From: an uncultured Prevotellaceae bacterium
GTDB lineage: Bacteria > Bacteroidota > Bacteroidia > Bacteroidales > Bacteroidaceae
Length of the DNA stretch: 64,000 nt
Direction: 5' to 3'
NCBI GenBank assembly: GCA_900316585.1
Contig: ONDM01000006.1
Coordinates: 186,001-250,000 of the forward strand
Position 1 is the first letter of the stretch. Every line of letters starts with the position of its first letter. The notes beneath the pieces were generated by a model. It was not told the origin of the DNA. It did no database searches and worked only from the letters and a program-made list of their open reading frames with translations. Position numbers and translations under genes: made by a program. Below are positions 20,082 to 28,357 of this stretch, piece by piece.

Positions 20082-21170
20082 ATGAAACGAAAGATGATAT
20101 TTGGTTTCCTTCTTTTCGTAGCCTTGCTGCTGGGCTGGCAAGGTTATGAATTCTGGGTGGCTGTAGGCCGTCAGCCCAGGGGTGAGCGGTTGGAACGCTG
20201 TAAGCGGTCACCACAGTGGAAGGACGGTGAGTTTGTGAATGTGCATGAGACACCGTTGTTCACCAGCGATGATGGGTTCTTGGCGCAGATGTCCAAGTTC
20301 CTGTTTGGCAAGATTCAGAACCTGCGTCCTGACAGTGATGTGCCGACGGTTAAGTCATCACTGAAAGATCTTCCTCGCACAGAAGAAGTCTGTGTCTGGC
20401 TCGGACACTCCACGGTCTTTATTCAGACAGATGGAGCGCGTTTTCTTTTCGATCCTGTGCTGACCAACAAACTGCCTGTGTGGTGGTTTATGCGCCCTTT
20501 CAAGGGTGCCGATGTCTATACCGTGGATGATATCCCTGAAGTTGACTACTTGGTAATTACCCACGACCATTGGGACCACTTGGACTGGAAAACGGTGACT
20601 GCCCTGAAAGACCGTGTGGGGCAAGTAGTTTGTTCCCTTGGAATTGGTGAGCACTTTGAGTATTGGGGGTATGAACCTCAGCGCATTCATGACCTGGACT
20701 GGCAGGATAGCATTGCCATAGGTGACTCTATCACCCTGCGTTGTCTGCCCAGTCGTCATTTCTCAGGCCGCTTGGGACAGCACAAGACACTCTGGGCTTC
20801 TTACCTCATCGACGGCCCTCGGCGTATCTTTGTCTCAGGCGATGGTGGCTATGATGAACGGTTTAAGACGTTCAGTGAGCAATATCCCGGCATTGACCTA
20901 GCCATCCTGGAGAATGGACAGTATGATAAGGGTTGGAAACACATTCACACTCTGCCCAGCGAACTGCCTACGGTCATCCGAGATCTTGGTGCTCGTAGGG
21001 TGCTGACTTATCACAACTCAAAATATGCACTTGCCAAGCATGGTTGGACCGAACCGCTCGATAGTATTTATGAGCATGCCAAAGGGCAGCCTTGGCAGTT
21101 ACTCACTCCTCGCATTGGCGAACCAGTGCGATTAGGTGAACAGCAGACCTTTACGAAGTGGTGGAAGTAG
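20082..21170 (+). CDS. MBL-fold metallo-hydrolase (NAPE-PLD/RomA-like), membrane-anchored
   Basis: 362 residues from MKRKMIFGFLLFVALLLGW; an in-frame ATG six nt upstream is an alternative. An N-terminal hydrophobic helix (about 4-20) anchors or exports it. The metallo-beta-lactamase signature THDHWDHLDW (about 160-169) is preceded by the family motif WLGHSTVFIQTDGARFLFDPVL and followed by PSRHFSGR, VSGDGGYD and a late histidine in TYHNSKYAL. This arrangement is typical of the NAPE-hydrolysing phospholipase D-like branch of the superfamily. The actual substrate in bacteria is unknown. Transcription probably depends on the direct repeats just upstream of its promoter. Confidence 0.87.
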   Translation: MKRKMIFGFLLFVALLLGWQGYEFWVAVGRQPRGERLERCKRSPQWKDGEFVNVHETPLFTSDDGFLAQMSKFLFGKIQNLRPDSDVPTVKSSLKDLPRTEEVCVWLGHSTVFIQTDGARFLFDPVLTNKLPVWWFMRPFKGADVYTVDDIPEVDYLVITHDHWDHLDWKTVTALKDRVGQVVCSLGIGEHFEYWGYEPQRIHDLDWQDSIAIGDSITLRCLPSRHFSGRLGQHKTLWASYLIDGPRRIFVSGDGGYDERFKTFSEQYPGIDLAILENGQYDKGWKHIHTLPSELPTVIRDLGARRVLTYHNSKYALAKHGWTEPLDSIYEHAKGQPWQLLTPRIGEPVRLGEQQTFTKWWK

Positions 21171-21267
21171 TGGACATTTCTTTCCACAGATTGCTATATT
21201 TTTTTTGAGGGGGACCAACAGACCATCATATTTCCCAATTTCTAAACTTTTAGGAAAAAAATCAAAA

Positions 21268-21294
21268 ATCACACTACGTAATACGTAATGTGAT
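21268..21294. terminator. 27-bp palindrome, probable terminator of the MBL gene
   Basis: ATCACA-C-TACGTA-A-TACGTA-A-TGTGAT is symmetrical apart from one position. It is flanked by A-rich and T-rich tracts and lies 98 nt past the MBL stop codon. Confidence 0.55.
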
Positions 21295-21504
21295 TTATTA
21301 TTTATTTTTCAGAAGTTTGAAAAAGTGATGTCCTATCCGGTCTATTGGTCCTCCTAAACTTACTCGAGAAAAATATCATTAATTGTTGGTAATATGGTTT
21401 CCTTGAAGTATCTACTTTTTCTATTCAGGAGTTAGAGGCAGCTTTGAGCTCCACGAACCATTGTTCTTTGAACCAGCCGATGTCTTGTATTAAGGGGAAC
21501 CGTA

Positions 21505-21588
21505 AGGATTAATAATCTTAGGGCGATAAGATTACTAATCTTCAAGGTTTAAGATTAGTAATCTTCAGGGGTTAAGATTAGTAATCTT
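21505..21588 (+). repeat. Array of 15-bp palindromes at exact 23-bp spacing
   Basis: AAGATTACTAATCTT at 21528-21542 and AAGATTAGTAATCTT at 21551-21565 and 21574-21588 are perfect palindromes. A degenerate copy ends at 21519. Start-to-start spacing is 23 bp throughout. The 8-bp linkers are similar (cAGGGgTT-like), so the whole unit is a 23-bp tandem repeat. No gene is adjacent on either side for several hundred bases. Confidence 0.9.
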
Positions 21589-21631
21589 CAGGGCAAATGA
21601 AACTTGTTTGTCTCCTTCTGGCTCAGCCCTT

Positions 21632-21718
21632 CCTTCGCTCCACCTTTGCTCCACCTTCGTTCTATGAGCAATGGTAGAGCGAACCCAGAGCGAAGGTTGA
21701 TCGAAGGAATAGCGAACA
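21632..21718 (+). repeat. Opposed tandem arrays of 11-bp units
   Basis: Three 11-bp units in one orientation (CCTTCGCTCCA, CCTTTGCTCCA, CCTTCGTTCTA; 21632-21664) face four units in the opposite orientation (TAGAGCGAACC, CAGAGCGAAGG, TTGATCGAAGG, AATAGCGAACA; 21675-21718) across a 10-nt gap. The transcript could fold into a long imperfect hairpin. Related GGAGCAAAG and GGAGAACGAA pieces continue to about 21757. Confidence 0.85.
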
Positions 21719-21978
21719 ACAATTGAACAGGGAGCAAAGAGTGAACGGAGAACGAATCAGCTGGCAAAGACTCCAGAGACTCTCAGGGAATGATATCAGG
21801 ACCTGTTTTGTAAGTATTTTTCATTATTAGTATTTGGTATATTCACTTTTTGGGTAAAGTCTTAGCATTGTCTATGCGTCTTATTACATGATTTTTATTA
21901 TTTCGAACCGTTTGAAAATCATCTGTATGCGATTCCAAAAAAATATTCACTCAAAAAATATACATTTTTATGCCAAAA

Positions 21979-22010
21979 TTTGCAAGTGAGAAAATATAAA
22001 GTTATATTTG
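21979..22010 (+). promoter_or_regulatory. Consensus promoter of an intergenic transcript
   Basis: TTTG at 21979-21982, a 20-nt spacer, then TATATTTG at 22003-22010. No start codon with an open frame follows before the terminator. Confidence 0.8.
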
Positions 22011-22016
22011 CAAACG

Positions 22017-22168
22017 TATAAAATCTCGTTTTAGTTCTTGCTTTAATGAACTTTACACTAATTAAATGTGTTTTTAATAGTATAATGCATTAGAGCATTA
22101 GTGTTTAATAGGTTTAGGTTTTTAGGCTAATTAGTGGAAAGGTTCTCTGTGAAGAGAGCCTTTCTTTT
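22017..22168 (+). ncRNA. Candidate small RNA, about 150 nt
   Basis: The segment between a consensus promoter and a terminator has no credible open frame. The terminator stem AAAGGTTCTCT / AGAGAGCCTTT (22138-22163) closes on a GTGA tetraloop and is followed by TTCTTTTT. The body is AT-rich, with GCATTAGAGCATTAGTG and repeated TAGG(T)TTTAGG steps. The 5' end is estimated from the promoter. No known RNA family was recognised. Confidence 0.6.
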
Positions 22169-22217
22169 TATGCTAGTTCGGTAGTTTTAACGGTTGGTTG
22201 CTTTTTTTATTATCCCG

Positions 22218-22234
22218 TTGTCATATATTGACAA
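22218..22234. promoter_or_regulatory. Palindromic operator candidate of umuC-umuD
   Basis: TTGTCA-TATAT-TGACAA is a perfect inverted repeat. It lies 11 nt upstream of the -7 box TATTTTTG (22245-22252) and so overlaps the -33 region, where a repressor would block transcription. It is a candidate LexA/SOS-type box; the Bacteroidales consensus was not available for comparison. Confidence 0.6.
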
Positions 22235-22299
22235 AAAACAGCCTTATTTTTGTGCTGTGATTGATGAGATTCATGTGAAACCATTTTATATCTATACGA

Positions 22300-23598
22300 A
22301 TGTTCGGATTGGTAGATTGTGACAATTGCTATGTTTCTTGCGAGAGGGTTTTCAACCCAGGACTTGAAGGCAAGCCCGTGGTGGTGCTGAGTAACAATGA
22401 CGGGTGTGTGGTGGCCCGTAGCCCAGAGGCAAAGGCGCTGGGCGTGAAGGAAGGCACACCGTATTATCAGCTGGCTGAACTTTTTCCAGGCGTGAAGATA
22501 GAGGCATTGTCCAGTAACTATACACTGTATGGGGACATGTCCAGCCGGGTCATGGAAATCCTGCGTCAGGCAGCTCCATCTATTGAGATTTACTCCATCG
22601 ATGAGGCCTTCCTGCTGCTCGACGGCATGGAGCAGCAGGACTTGAAACGTTGGGGTGAAGACTTGTCCAAACGAATCCGTAAGTGGGTGGGCATGCCAGT
22701 GAGCATAGGCATTGCTCCCACACGGACACTGGCCAAGATGGCATCGAAATATGCCAAGCGATATCCTGCATACAATAAGTGCTGTCTGATAGACACCGAT
22801 GAGAAGCGCCTGAAGGCGCTGAAGATTTTCCCAGTTGGAGACATCTGGGGAGTGGGTAGGAGGTATGCGGAGAAACTGGGTTATCTGGGTGTACATACGG
22901 CCTTGGATTTTCATGACATACCTGCGGCCAGAGTACAGCGTGAACTCCACATCACAGGTTTGCGTACTTGGAAGGAACTGCATGGGGAAAGTTGTATTGG
23001 TCCGGACATCATAGAGAGCAAGAAGAGCATCTGCACCAGCAGAAGTTTCCCAGGCATGCTCACCGATTTTGAGTCGCTGCGGACACAAGTGAGTAACTAT
23101 GCCGCCCATTGCGCATTCAAGCTCCGGAAGCAGCATGGCGTGGCTCAGTTAGTCACGGTGTTTGTCTCCTCGAATCCTTTCCGTGAGGATTTGCCTCAGT
23201 ATGGAAACTCAGTATCTGTGACGTTGCCGACCCCCACGGCTACTACACCAGAGCTGATCATGGCAGCTGCCAGGGCACTAGGGCTTATCTATCGCGATGG
23301 CTACCATTACAAGCGTGCAGGTGTGATTGTTTCAGGTATAACTCCCGACTATGCGGTGCAGGGTAGTCTATGGGACTTGTCACCGCAGCGGAGAAAGCGG
23401 TTTCAGGAACTGTCCTGGCTCATGGACAAGGTGAATCATAAGAATGGAGATGACACGCTGGTAGTGGCCTCGCAGCAGTATTCGGTAGATCCACAGACTG
23501 GTAAGGCAGCCGTTTTCAAGAACAGTATTCTGCATGATCACCGTTCTCCTTGCTATACTACTAACCTGAATGATGTAATAAGAGTATATGCGCGATGA
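22300..23598 (+). CDS. umuC: Y-family DNA polymerase V catalytic subunit UmuC
   Basis: 432 residues, the normal length. The catalytic palm has [20 protein letters not shown] (first Asp), the finger motif [19 protein letters not shown] and the catalytic [11 protein letters not shown]. Helix-hairpin-helix segments ([15 protein letters not shown]) and the UmuC C-terminal domain follow. It carries out error-prone synthesis past DNA lesions when complexed with processed UmuD. It overlaps umuD by 4 nt (ATGA). A palindromic operator and a -7 box precede it, suggesting damage-inducible control. An in-frame ATG is absent further upstream. Confidence 0.95.
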   Translation: MFGLVDCDNCYVSCERVFNPGLEGKPVVVLSNNDGCVVARSPEAKALGVKEGTPYYQLAELFPGVKIEALSSNYTLYGDMSSRVMEILRQAAPSIEIYSIDEAFLLLDGMEQQDLKRWGEDLSKRIRKWVGMPVSIGIAPTRTLAKMASKYAKRYPAYNKCCLIDTDEKRLKALKIFPVGDIWGVGRRYAEKLGYLGVHTALDFHDIPAARVQRELHITGLRTWKELHGESCIGPDIIESKKSICTSRSFPGMLTDFESLRTQVSNYAAHCAFKLRKQHGVAQLVTVFVSSNPFREDLPQYGNSVSVTLPTPTATTPELIMAAARALGLIYRDGYHYKRAGVIVSGITPDYAVQGSLWDLSPQRRKRFQELSWLMDKVNHKNGDDTLVVASQQYSVDPQTGKAAVFKNSILHDHRSPCYTTNLNDVIRVYAR

Positions 23599-24029
23599 AT
23601 AAGGTTGTTTTATATAAATTAGATGTGAGTACAGAGGTGGAACTTCCTTTTGCCGATGGGGGTATCAGGGCAGGTTTCCCTTCTCCTTCACAAGACTATT
23701 TGGAAGAGTCTTTGAACCTGAATGAAGAGTTGATTCATAACCCGGCTGCTACTTTCATTGGCAGAGTAGTGGGCGATTCCATGACTGATGCCAATGTGCA
23801 TGAAGGGGATCTCCTGGTGATAGACAGGAGCCGTGATGCTCAGGATGGCAGTATGGTGGTGGGGTATCTGGATGGTGAATTCTGTGTGAAGACCTTGGAT
23901 TTAAGTGAGCAGAGAGATGGCATCATCTGGCTGGTACCGGCCAATGACCGATATCCTCGTATCAGGGTTACACAAGACCAGAATTTCCGTATTTGGGGGG
24001 TGGTGTCCTATGTTATCCATAGGATTTAA
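23595..24029 (+). CDS. umuD: UmuD, S24 self-cleaving accessory subunit of polymerase V
   Basis: 144 residues. The putative self-cleavage site Ala26-Gly27 lies in [14 protein letters not shown], the equivalent of the Cys-Gly site of Escherichia coli UmuD. The catalytic Ser62 is in [15 protein letters not shown], and Lys99 in [10 protein letters not shown] completes the Ser-Lys dyad. The order umuC-umuD is the reverse of the enterobacterial operon. Its last four bases overlap the end of the convergent HAD gene. There is no LexA-like DNA-binding domain, so it is not a repressor. Confidence 0.93.
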   Translation: MNKVVLYKLDVSTEVELPFADGGIRAGFPSPSQDYLEESLNLNEELIHNPAATFIGRVVGDSMTDANVHEGDLLVIDRSRDAQDGSMVVGYLDGEFCVKTLDLSEQRDGIIWLVPANDRYPRIRVTQDQNFRIWGVVSYVIHRI

Positions 24030-24628
24030 AGACCTGCCATGCGCTTCAACTCCTCTTCCAGTTGTTCCGTGCTCTGGAATAGGATTCCCTGCATGCCCAC
24101 TTTCTCGCATCCGCTGATGTTTATTGGCTTGTCATCGATGAAGATGCATTCTTCAGCCTTGGCATTGAACCGTTTCAGGAAGGTCTGGTAGATGTCGGCC
24201 TCTGGCTTGAGCTGTTTTACCTCTGTGGAAATAAGCGACCCATCCAGCAGGCTGAATATGGGGTACTTCTCCATGACCTCATATACTTTAGAAGACCAGT
24301 TGGACAGTCCCAGCAGTCGGTAGCCCCGGCTTTTCAGCTTTTTCATCAGCTCGGTCATTCCCGGCATCTCTCCGGTCACGATGTGGAAATAGTCCTTATC
24401 CATCATGTCCAGGGCCTCTGCGTAGTGCGGCCATTGCCTTTTCAGCTGCTCCATGTAGAGGCTGAACGGAATCTCTTCCCGGTCCATTTCATCGCCTACC
24501 TCTTTTGTAAGCACTTCCTTCATGAACGCCACCGTTTTTTCGTGGCTCTTGAAATGAGGGAAGAAGAAACGATAGAAATCATAGGTTACCAGGACTCCTC
24601 CAAAATCGAATACAATATTTTTTATCAT
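24026..24628 (-). CDS. HAD-superfamily phosphatase (subfamily IA, YihX-like)
   Basis: 200 residues from MIKNIVFDFGGVLVTYD; the frame is open to 24703, but that extension is Lys-rich and lacks homology features. Motif I is in IVFDFGGVL (nucleophile Asp8), motif II in LLGLSNWSSK, the motif III lysine is probably in VKQLKPEADIYQTFL, and motif IV is FIDDKPINI. The helical cap lies between motifs I and II, as in subfamily IA. It likely dephosphorylates small sugar phosphates in the cytoplasm. It is convergent and overlapping with umuD, and divergent from the transporter at 24716. Confidence 0.88.
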   Translation of the reverse strand: MIKNIVFDFGGVLVTYDFYRFFFPHFKSHEKTVAFMKEVLTKEVGDEMDREEIPFSLYMEQLKRQWPHYAEALDMMDKDYFHIVTGEMPGMTELMKKLKSRGYRLLGLSNWSSKVYEVMEKYPIFSLLDGSLISTEVKQLKPEADIYQTFLKRFNAKAEECIFIDDKPINISGCEKVGMQGILFQSTEQLEEELKRMAGL

Positions 24629-24688
24629 GCTCAGTTTTTTTCTGCGCAAATATACTTCTTTGTTTTGAATGGCTTGCCGTTTTTTATG

Positions 24689-24696
24689 TAAATTTG
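24689..24696 (+). promoter_or_regulatory. -7 box of the BASS-like transporter gene
   Basis: TAAATTTG lies 20 nt before the ATG at 24716, with TTTG at 24664-24667 as a loosely spaced upstream element. It argues against the GTG at 24707 as the start. Confidence 0.55.
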
Positions 24697-24715
24697 CAGT
24701 CAAATTGTGAATTCA

Positions 24716-25699
24716 ATGGGGATAGTAAGATTTATCAAAGATTGGACCTTGCCAGTGGCCATGGCTGCAGGCACCTGCATTTACCTGCTGGTTCATTTCA
24801 TTCCGGCCCTGAAGCCGCTAGGGGAGTGGTATGCCCCTTACAATGAGGATATCCTGCCCGATTTCATGTTCCTGATTCTGTATGTGACTTTCTGCAAGGT
24901 GGATTTCAAGAAGCTCCTTCCTGTGAAATGGCATTTCTGGATAGGACTGCAGCAGATCTTGTTTGTGATGGGCTTAGTAGGGGTTATCCTGGGTTTTCAT
25001 ATCACAGGCGATGCCTTGATTATGCTGGAGGCCATCTTGGTGTGCATCATAGCTCCCTGTGCGGCTGCAGCTGCCGTGGTCACGGCCAAGCTAGGAGGAA
25101 ACCTGGAAGAGATGACCACCTATACCTTTGTGTCCAATTTCATCTCTGCTCTGCTCATTCCCCTTTGTTTCCCGCTTCTTCCGCAAACTACCGATGCAGC
25201 TTCACACATGGAGTTCCTTCCCCTTTTTCTACAGATACTCTGGAAGGTGAGCATGGTCTTGCTTCTGCCTATGGCATTGGCTCTGTTCACTAAACTGTTT
25301 CTCAAGCGCTTTCATAACTGGATTATTCATGTGAAAGACTTGAGCTACTACATGTGGGGCTGCTCCTTGGTGATTGTGTCGGGTACTACAGCCATGAATA
25401 TTGTGGAGGCTTGGGAAAGGACTTCTGTCTTCTTTTTGTTTGCCATCGCATTCATGGCACTCATGCTCTGCATCGTGCAGTATGCCACGGGACGTTTCAT
25501 CGGCCATTATTTCGACAAAGTGATTGAGGCCGGACAAAGTCTAGGACAGAAGAACACCGCCTTTGCCATCTGGGTGGCTACCGCTTTCCTGAATCCCTTA
25601 TCGTCTGTAGGGCCGGGCTGTTATATTCTTTGGCAGAATACCATTAATTCCGTTGAGATTTGGCTTTACCGGAAGAAGGGATTGGAAAAGGCCAGCTGA
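24716..25699 (+). CDS. BASS-like ten-helix membrane transporter
   Basis: 327 residues, nearly all hydrophobic helices; about ten transmembrane segments can be counted. The stretch AILVCIIAPCAAAAAVVTAKLGG and the late GQKNTAFAIWVATAFLNP resemble the two crossed-helix motifs of the bile acid:sodium symporter (BASS) family. A GTG start at 24707 is possible, but the ATG at 24716 has the better spacing from the TAAATTTG box at 24689. The substrate is unknown; an organic anion with sodium is the family precedent. It stands alone and is followed by a terminator. Confidence 0.7.
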   Translation: MGIVRFIKDWTLPVAMAAGTCIYLLVHFIPALKPLGEWYAPYNEDILPDFMFLILYVTFCKVDFKKLLPVKWHFWIGLQQILFVMGLVGVILGFHITGDALIMLEAILVCIIAPCAAAAAVVTAKLGGNLEEMTTYTFVSNFISALLIPLCFPLLPQTTDAASHMEFLPLFLQILWKVSMVLLLPMALALFTKLFLKRFHNWIIHVKDLSYYMWGCSLVIVSGTTAMNIVEAWERTSVFFLFAIAFMALMLCIVQYATGRFIGHYFDKVIEAGQSLGQKNTAFAIWVATAFLNPLSSVGPGCYILWQNTINSVEIWLYRKKGLEKAS

Positions 25700-25709
25700 C
25701 ACAAGTAGG

Positions 25710-25736
25710 AAAGGCCCTCTTCAAGAGAGCCTTTTT
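25710..25736 (+). terminator. Terminator after the BASS-like gene
   Basis: AAAGGCCCTCT (25710-25720) and AGAGAGCCTTT (25724-25734) with one mismatch, then T. Confidence 0.8.
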
Positions 25737-25936
25737 GTATGCTATGCAGTCGCATAGCTTATTGGATAAAATTTCCAGAGAATAGGACAAAATGAGCAAA
25801 GTTGTTCTAGCTGGAAATATTTTAGAGGGTAGTTAGCAAAAAAGCAAAAGATAACTCTTATCTTTGCTATGACTTAAATACACTTCATTTTACCGTTTTA
25901 GTAACGGAAAAAGTTAATAGTTTTTGTTTGTAGATG

Positions 25937-25970
25937 AAAACCCAGGCAAAGTTCTTTGCCTGGGTTTTTT
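25937..25970. terminator. Bidirectional-looking terminator of the pyrophosphatase gene
   Basis: AAAACCCAGGCAAAG (25937-25951) pairs over 15 bp with CTTTGCCTGGGTTTT (25954-25968), ending in T on the plus strand and in T on the minus strand. It is 23 nt past the minus-strand stop codon. Confidence 0.85.
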
Positions 25971-25992
25971 ATGAGTTTGAGAATTTTATGAA

Positions 25993-28179
25993 TCAGATGA
26001 ACGCTACTGTCAGACCGGCCATGACGATGCTTACCATGGACATCAGTTTGATTAGGATGTTCAGTGATGGACCACTTGTGTCCTTGAATGGGTCGCCCAC
26101 AGTGTCGCCCACGATGGTTGCCTTATGAGCAAATGAACCTTTGCCACCGAAATTACCCTCTTCAATGTTCTTCTTGGCATTGTCCCAAGAACCACCTGCA
26201 TTAGCCATGAATACAGCAAGTGTGAAGCCACCTGCAAGTCCTCCTACAAGCAAACCCAGGACTCCTGCCACTCCAAGCACACATCCTACGATAATAGGTA
26301 TGAGGATAGCCAGGAAAGATGGAAGAATCATTTCATGCTGGGCTGCACGGGTAGAAATCTCTACGCAACGGCGATAATCTGGTGTAGCTTTTCCCTCCAG
26401 GATGCCTGCAATCTCCCGGAACTGTCGTCTCACCTCAACCACCATCTTCTGGGCAGCACGGCCTACAGCCTCCATAGTAAGACCGCAGAACAGGAAGGCA
26501 GCCATGGCACCGATGAAGGCACCTACAAGCACTTTCGGGTTCATCAGGTTCACCTGGAAGAAGTTCATGAAATCAGGGATAGTAGCTTGAGCGGCCGAAA
26601 TAACCTCACCTTTCACGTTGGTCATCATGACATCGGCACGTTCCATGGCAATCTTTATTTCCTCAATGTAAGATGCCAGCAGAGCCAAGGCGGTGAGGGC
26701 TGCAGAACCTATGGCGAAGCCCTTACCCGTAGCAGCGGTAGTGTTGCCCAGGGCATCCAAGGCATCGGTACGGTGGCGAACCTCTTCACCCAGCTTACTC
26801 ATTTCCGCATTACCACCGGCATTGTCAGCTATAGGTCCATAGGCATCGGTAGCCAGGGTGATTCCCAGGGTGGAAAGCATACCTACGGCTGCGATTCCTA
26901 CACCATAAAGCCCGTGTGCCAGACTTTCAGACGACATGGAGAGGTCGAAACCATTGGCGCACATATAGCTCAACATGATGGCCACACCGATAGTTACGAC
27001 AGGGATACAGGTGGAAATCATACCTGTTCCTATACCTTTGATAATGACTGTGGCAGAGCCGGTGAGTCCAGCCTCGGAAATCTTCTGAGTAGGTTTATAG
27101 GAATGTGAGGTGTAATATTCTGTAGCCTGACCGATGATGACACCGGCAGCTAGACCAGAGATGACGGAGAAGGACAAGCCCAGCCAGTTCTGCACGCCCA
27201 GTGAGTATAGGATGCCGAAGGTAGCCAGGGCGATAAGTACGGCTGAGACATTAGTGCCTAGTGACAATGACTTCAGCAAGTCGCGCATGGTAGCACCTTC
27301 TTTGGTGCGTACCAGGAAGATACCCAGCAGGGAGAGGAACACACCCACAGCAGCAATAAGCATTGGTGCGATGACAGCCTTGAGCTGCATTTCAGGCACT
27401 AGGGCATAGGCTGCGGCACCCAGGGCAGCAGTGGAAAGAATGGAACCACAATAGCTTTCATAGAGGTCGGCTCCCATACCAGCAACGTCACCCACATTAT
27501 CACCTACATTATCGGCAATAGTGGCAGGGTTACGAGGATCGTCCTCTGGAATGTCTGCCTCTACCTTACCCACAATGTCTGCCCCTACATCAGCAGCCTT
27601 GGTGTAGATACCACCACCCACACGTGCAAAGAGTGCCTGCGTGGATGCACCCATACCGAAAGTAAGCATGGTAGTGGTAATGGTGATGAGGCTATCTTCT
27701 GTGAGCCCGTTCAGTACAAGGAACCACACAGCAATGTCGAGTAATCCCAAACCTACCACGGTCAGACCCATCACGGCACCAGAACGGAACGCTATCTTCA
27801 GTCCGGAATCCAGACTCTTACGAGCAGCGTTGGCAGTACGGGCACTTGCATAGGTAGCCGTCTTCATGCCAAAAAAACCTGCCAGTCCTGAGAATAGACC
27901 TCCGGTGAGGAAAGCGAAGGGAACCCATGGATTCTGTACGTGTAGCACATAGGCCATGAAGGCAAAGAGGGCAGCGAGGGCGATGAACACATAGAGCACT
28001 ACCTTATATTGTTGTGTCAGGTATGCCATGGCGCCACGGCGCACATATTCAGCGATTTCTTTCATACGAGGAGTTCCCTCATCTTCTTTCATCATGCTGA
28101 GAAAGAAGAACCATGCCATTCCCAAGGCACAGATGGAGGCTATGGGAATGAGCCAGAAAACAAGTGGAATGTTTTGCAT
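25993..28179 (-). CDS. hppA: Membrane-bound ion-pumping pyrophosphatase, K+-dependent type
   Basis: 728 residues with about 16 transmembrane helices. The substrate motif GGIYTKAADVGADIVGKVEADI and the DDPRNPATIADNVGDNVGD loop are unmistakable for membrane pyrophosphatases. The segment GNTTAATGKGFAIGSAALTAL has Ala where the K+-independent enzymes have Lys, which marks the K+-dependent class, many of which pump Na+. It couples hydrolysis of pyrophosphate to ion export, saving ATP in anaerobes. It is monocistronic with its own terminator. The pumped ion (Na+ or H+) cannot be settled by eye. Confidence 0.95.
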   Translation of the reverse strand: MQNIPLVFWLIPIASICALGMAWFFFLSMMKEDEGTPRMKEIAEYVRRGAMAYLTQQYKVVLYVFIALAALFAFMAYVLHVQNPWVPFAFLTGGLFSGLAGFFGMKTATYASARTANAARKSLDSGLKIAFRSGAVMGLTVVGLGLLDIAVWFLVLNGLTEDSLITITTTMLTFGMGASTQALFARVGGGIYTKAADVGADIVGKVEADIPEDDPRNPATIADNVGDNVGDVAGMGADLYESYCGSILSTAALGAAAYALVPEMQLKAVIAPMLIAAVGVFLSLLGIFLVRTKEGATMRDLLKSLSLGTNVSAVLIALATFGILYSLGVQNWLGLSFSVISGLAAGVIIGQATEYYTSHSYKPTQKISEAGLTGSATVIIKGIGTGMISTCIPVVTIGVAIMLSYMCANGFDLSMSSESLAHGLYGVGIAAVGMLSTLGITLATDAYGPIADNAGGNAEMSKLGEEVRHRTDALDALGNTTAATGKGFAIGSAALTALALLASYIEEIKIAMERADVMMTNVKGEVISAAQATIPDFMNFFQVNLMNPKVLVGAFIGAMAAFLFCGLTMEAVGRAAQKMVVEVRRQFREIAGILEGKATPDYRRCVEISTRAAQHEMILPSFLAILIPIIVGCVLGVAGVLGLLVGGLAGGFTLAVFMANAGGSWDNAKKNIEEGNFGGKGSFAHKATIVGDTVGDPFKDTSGPSLNILIKLMSMVSIVMAGLTVAFI

Positions 28180-28331
28180 AGTCTTAGTTTTTTAGGTTTA
28201 ATTATAATTTCTTTGAGTTCAAACTTACGAATATTTTCTTTCTTTCCAAAAAATAAAATAGCCTTTTTTTTCTGTGTTCCTTAACAAATGTGCTTTTCCC
28301 CTTATTTTTTTCTTTTTCCCGATTAATTTCC

Positions 28332-28339
28332 TATTTTTG
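28332..28339 (+). promoter_or_regulatory. -7 box of the TIM-barrel/DUF1080 gene
   Basis: TATTTTTG, 19 nt before the ATG at 28358. Confidence 0.6.
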
Positions 28340-28357
28340 CAAAAATAACCTATTGCT

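Noticed and set aside
21212-21351. GGACCAACAGACC and its inverted partner GGTCTATTGGTCC as ends of a small insertion element
   Set aside because: The 13-bp pair has one mismatch, no target duplication or transposase was seen, and the enclosed palindrome looks like a terminator.
21505-21588. Repeat array as a CRISPR
   Set aside because: The linkers are 8 bp and nearly identical, the repeat itself is palindromic throughout, and there are no cas genes.
22210-23136. 308-codon minus-strand frame over umuC
   Set aside because: Antisense shadow of a certain gene, and it covers the operator region.
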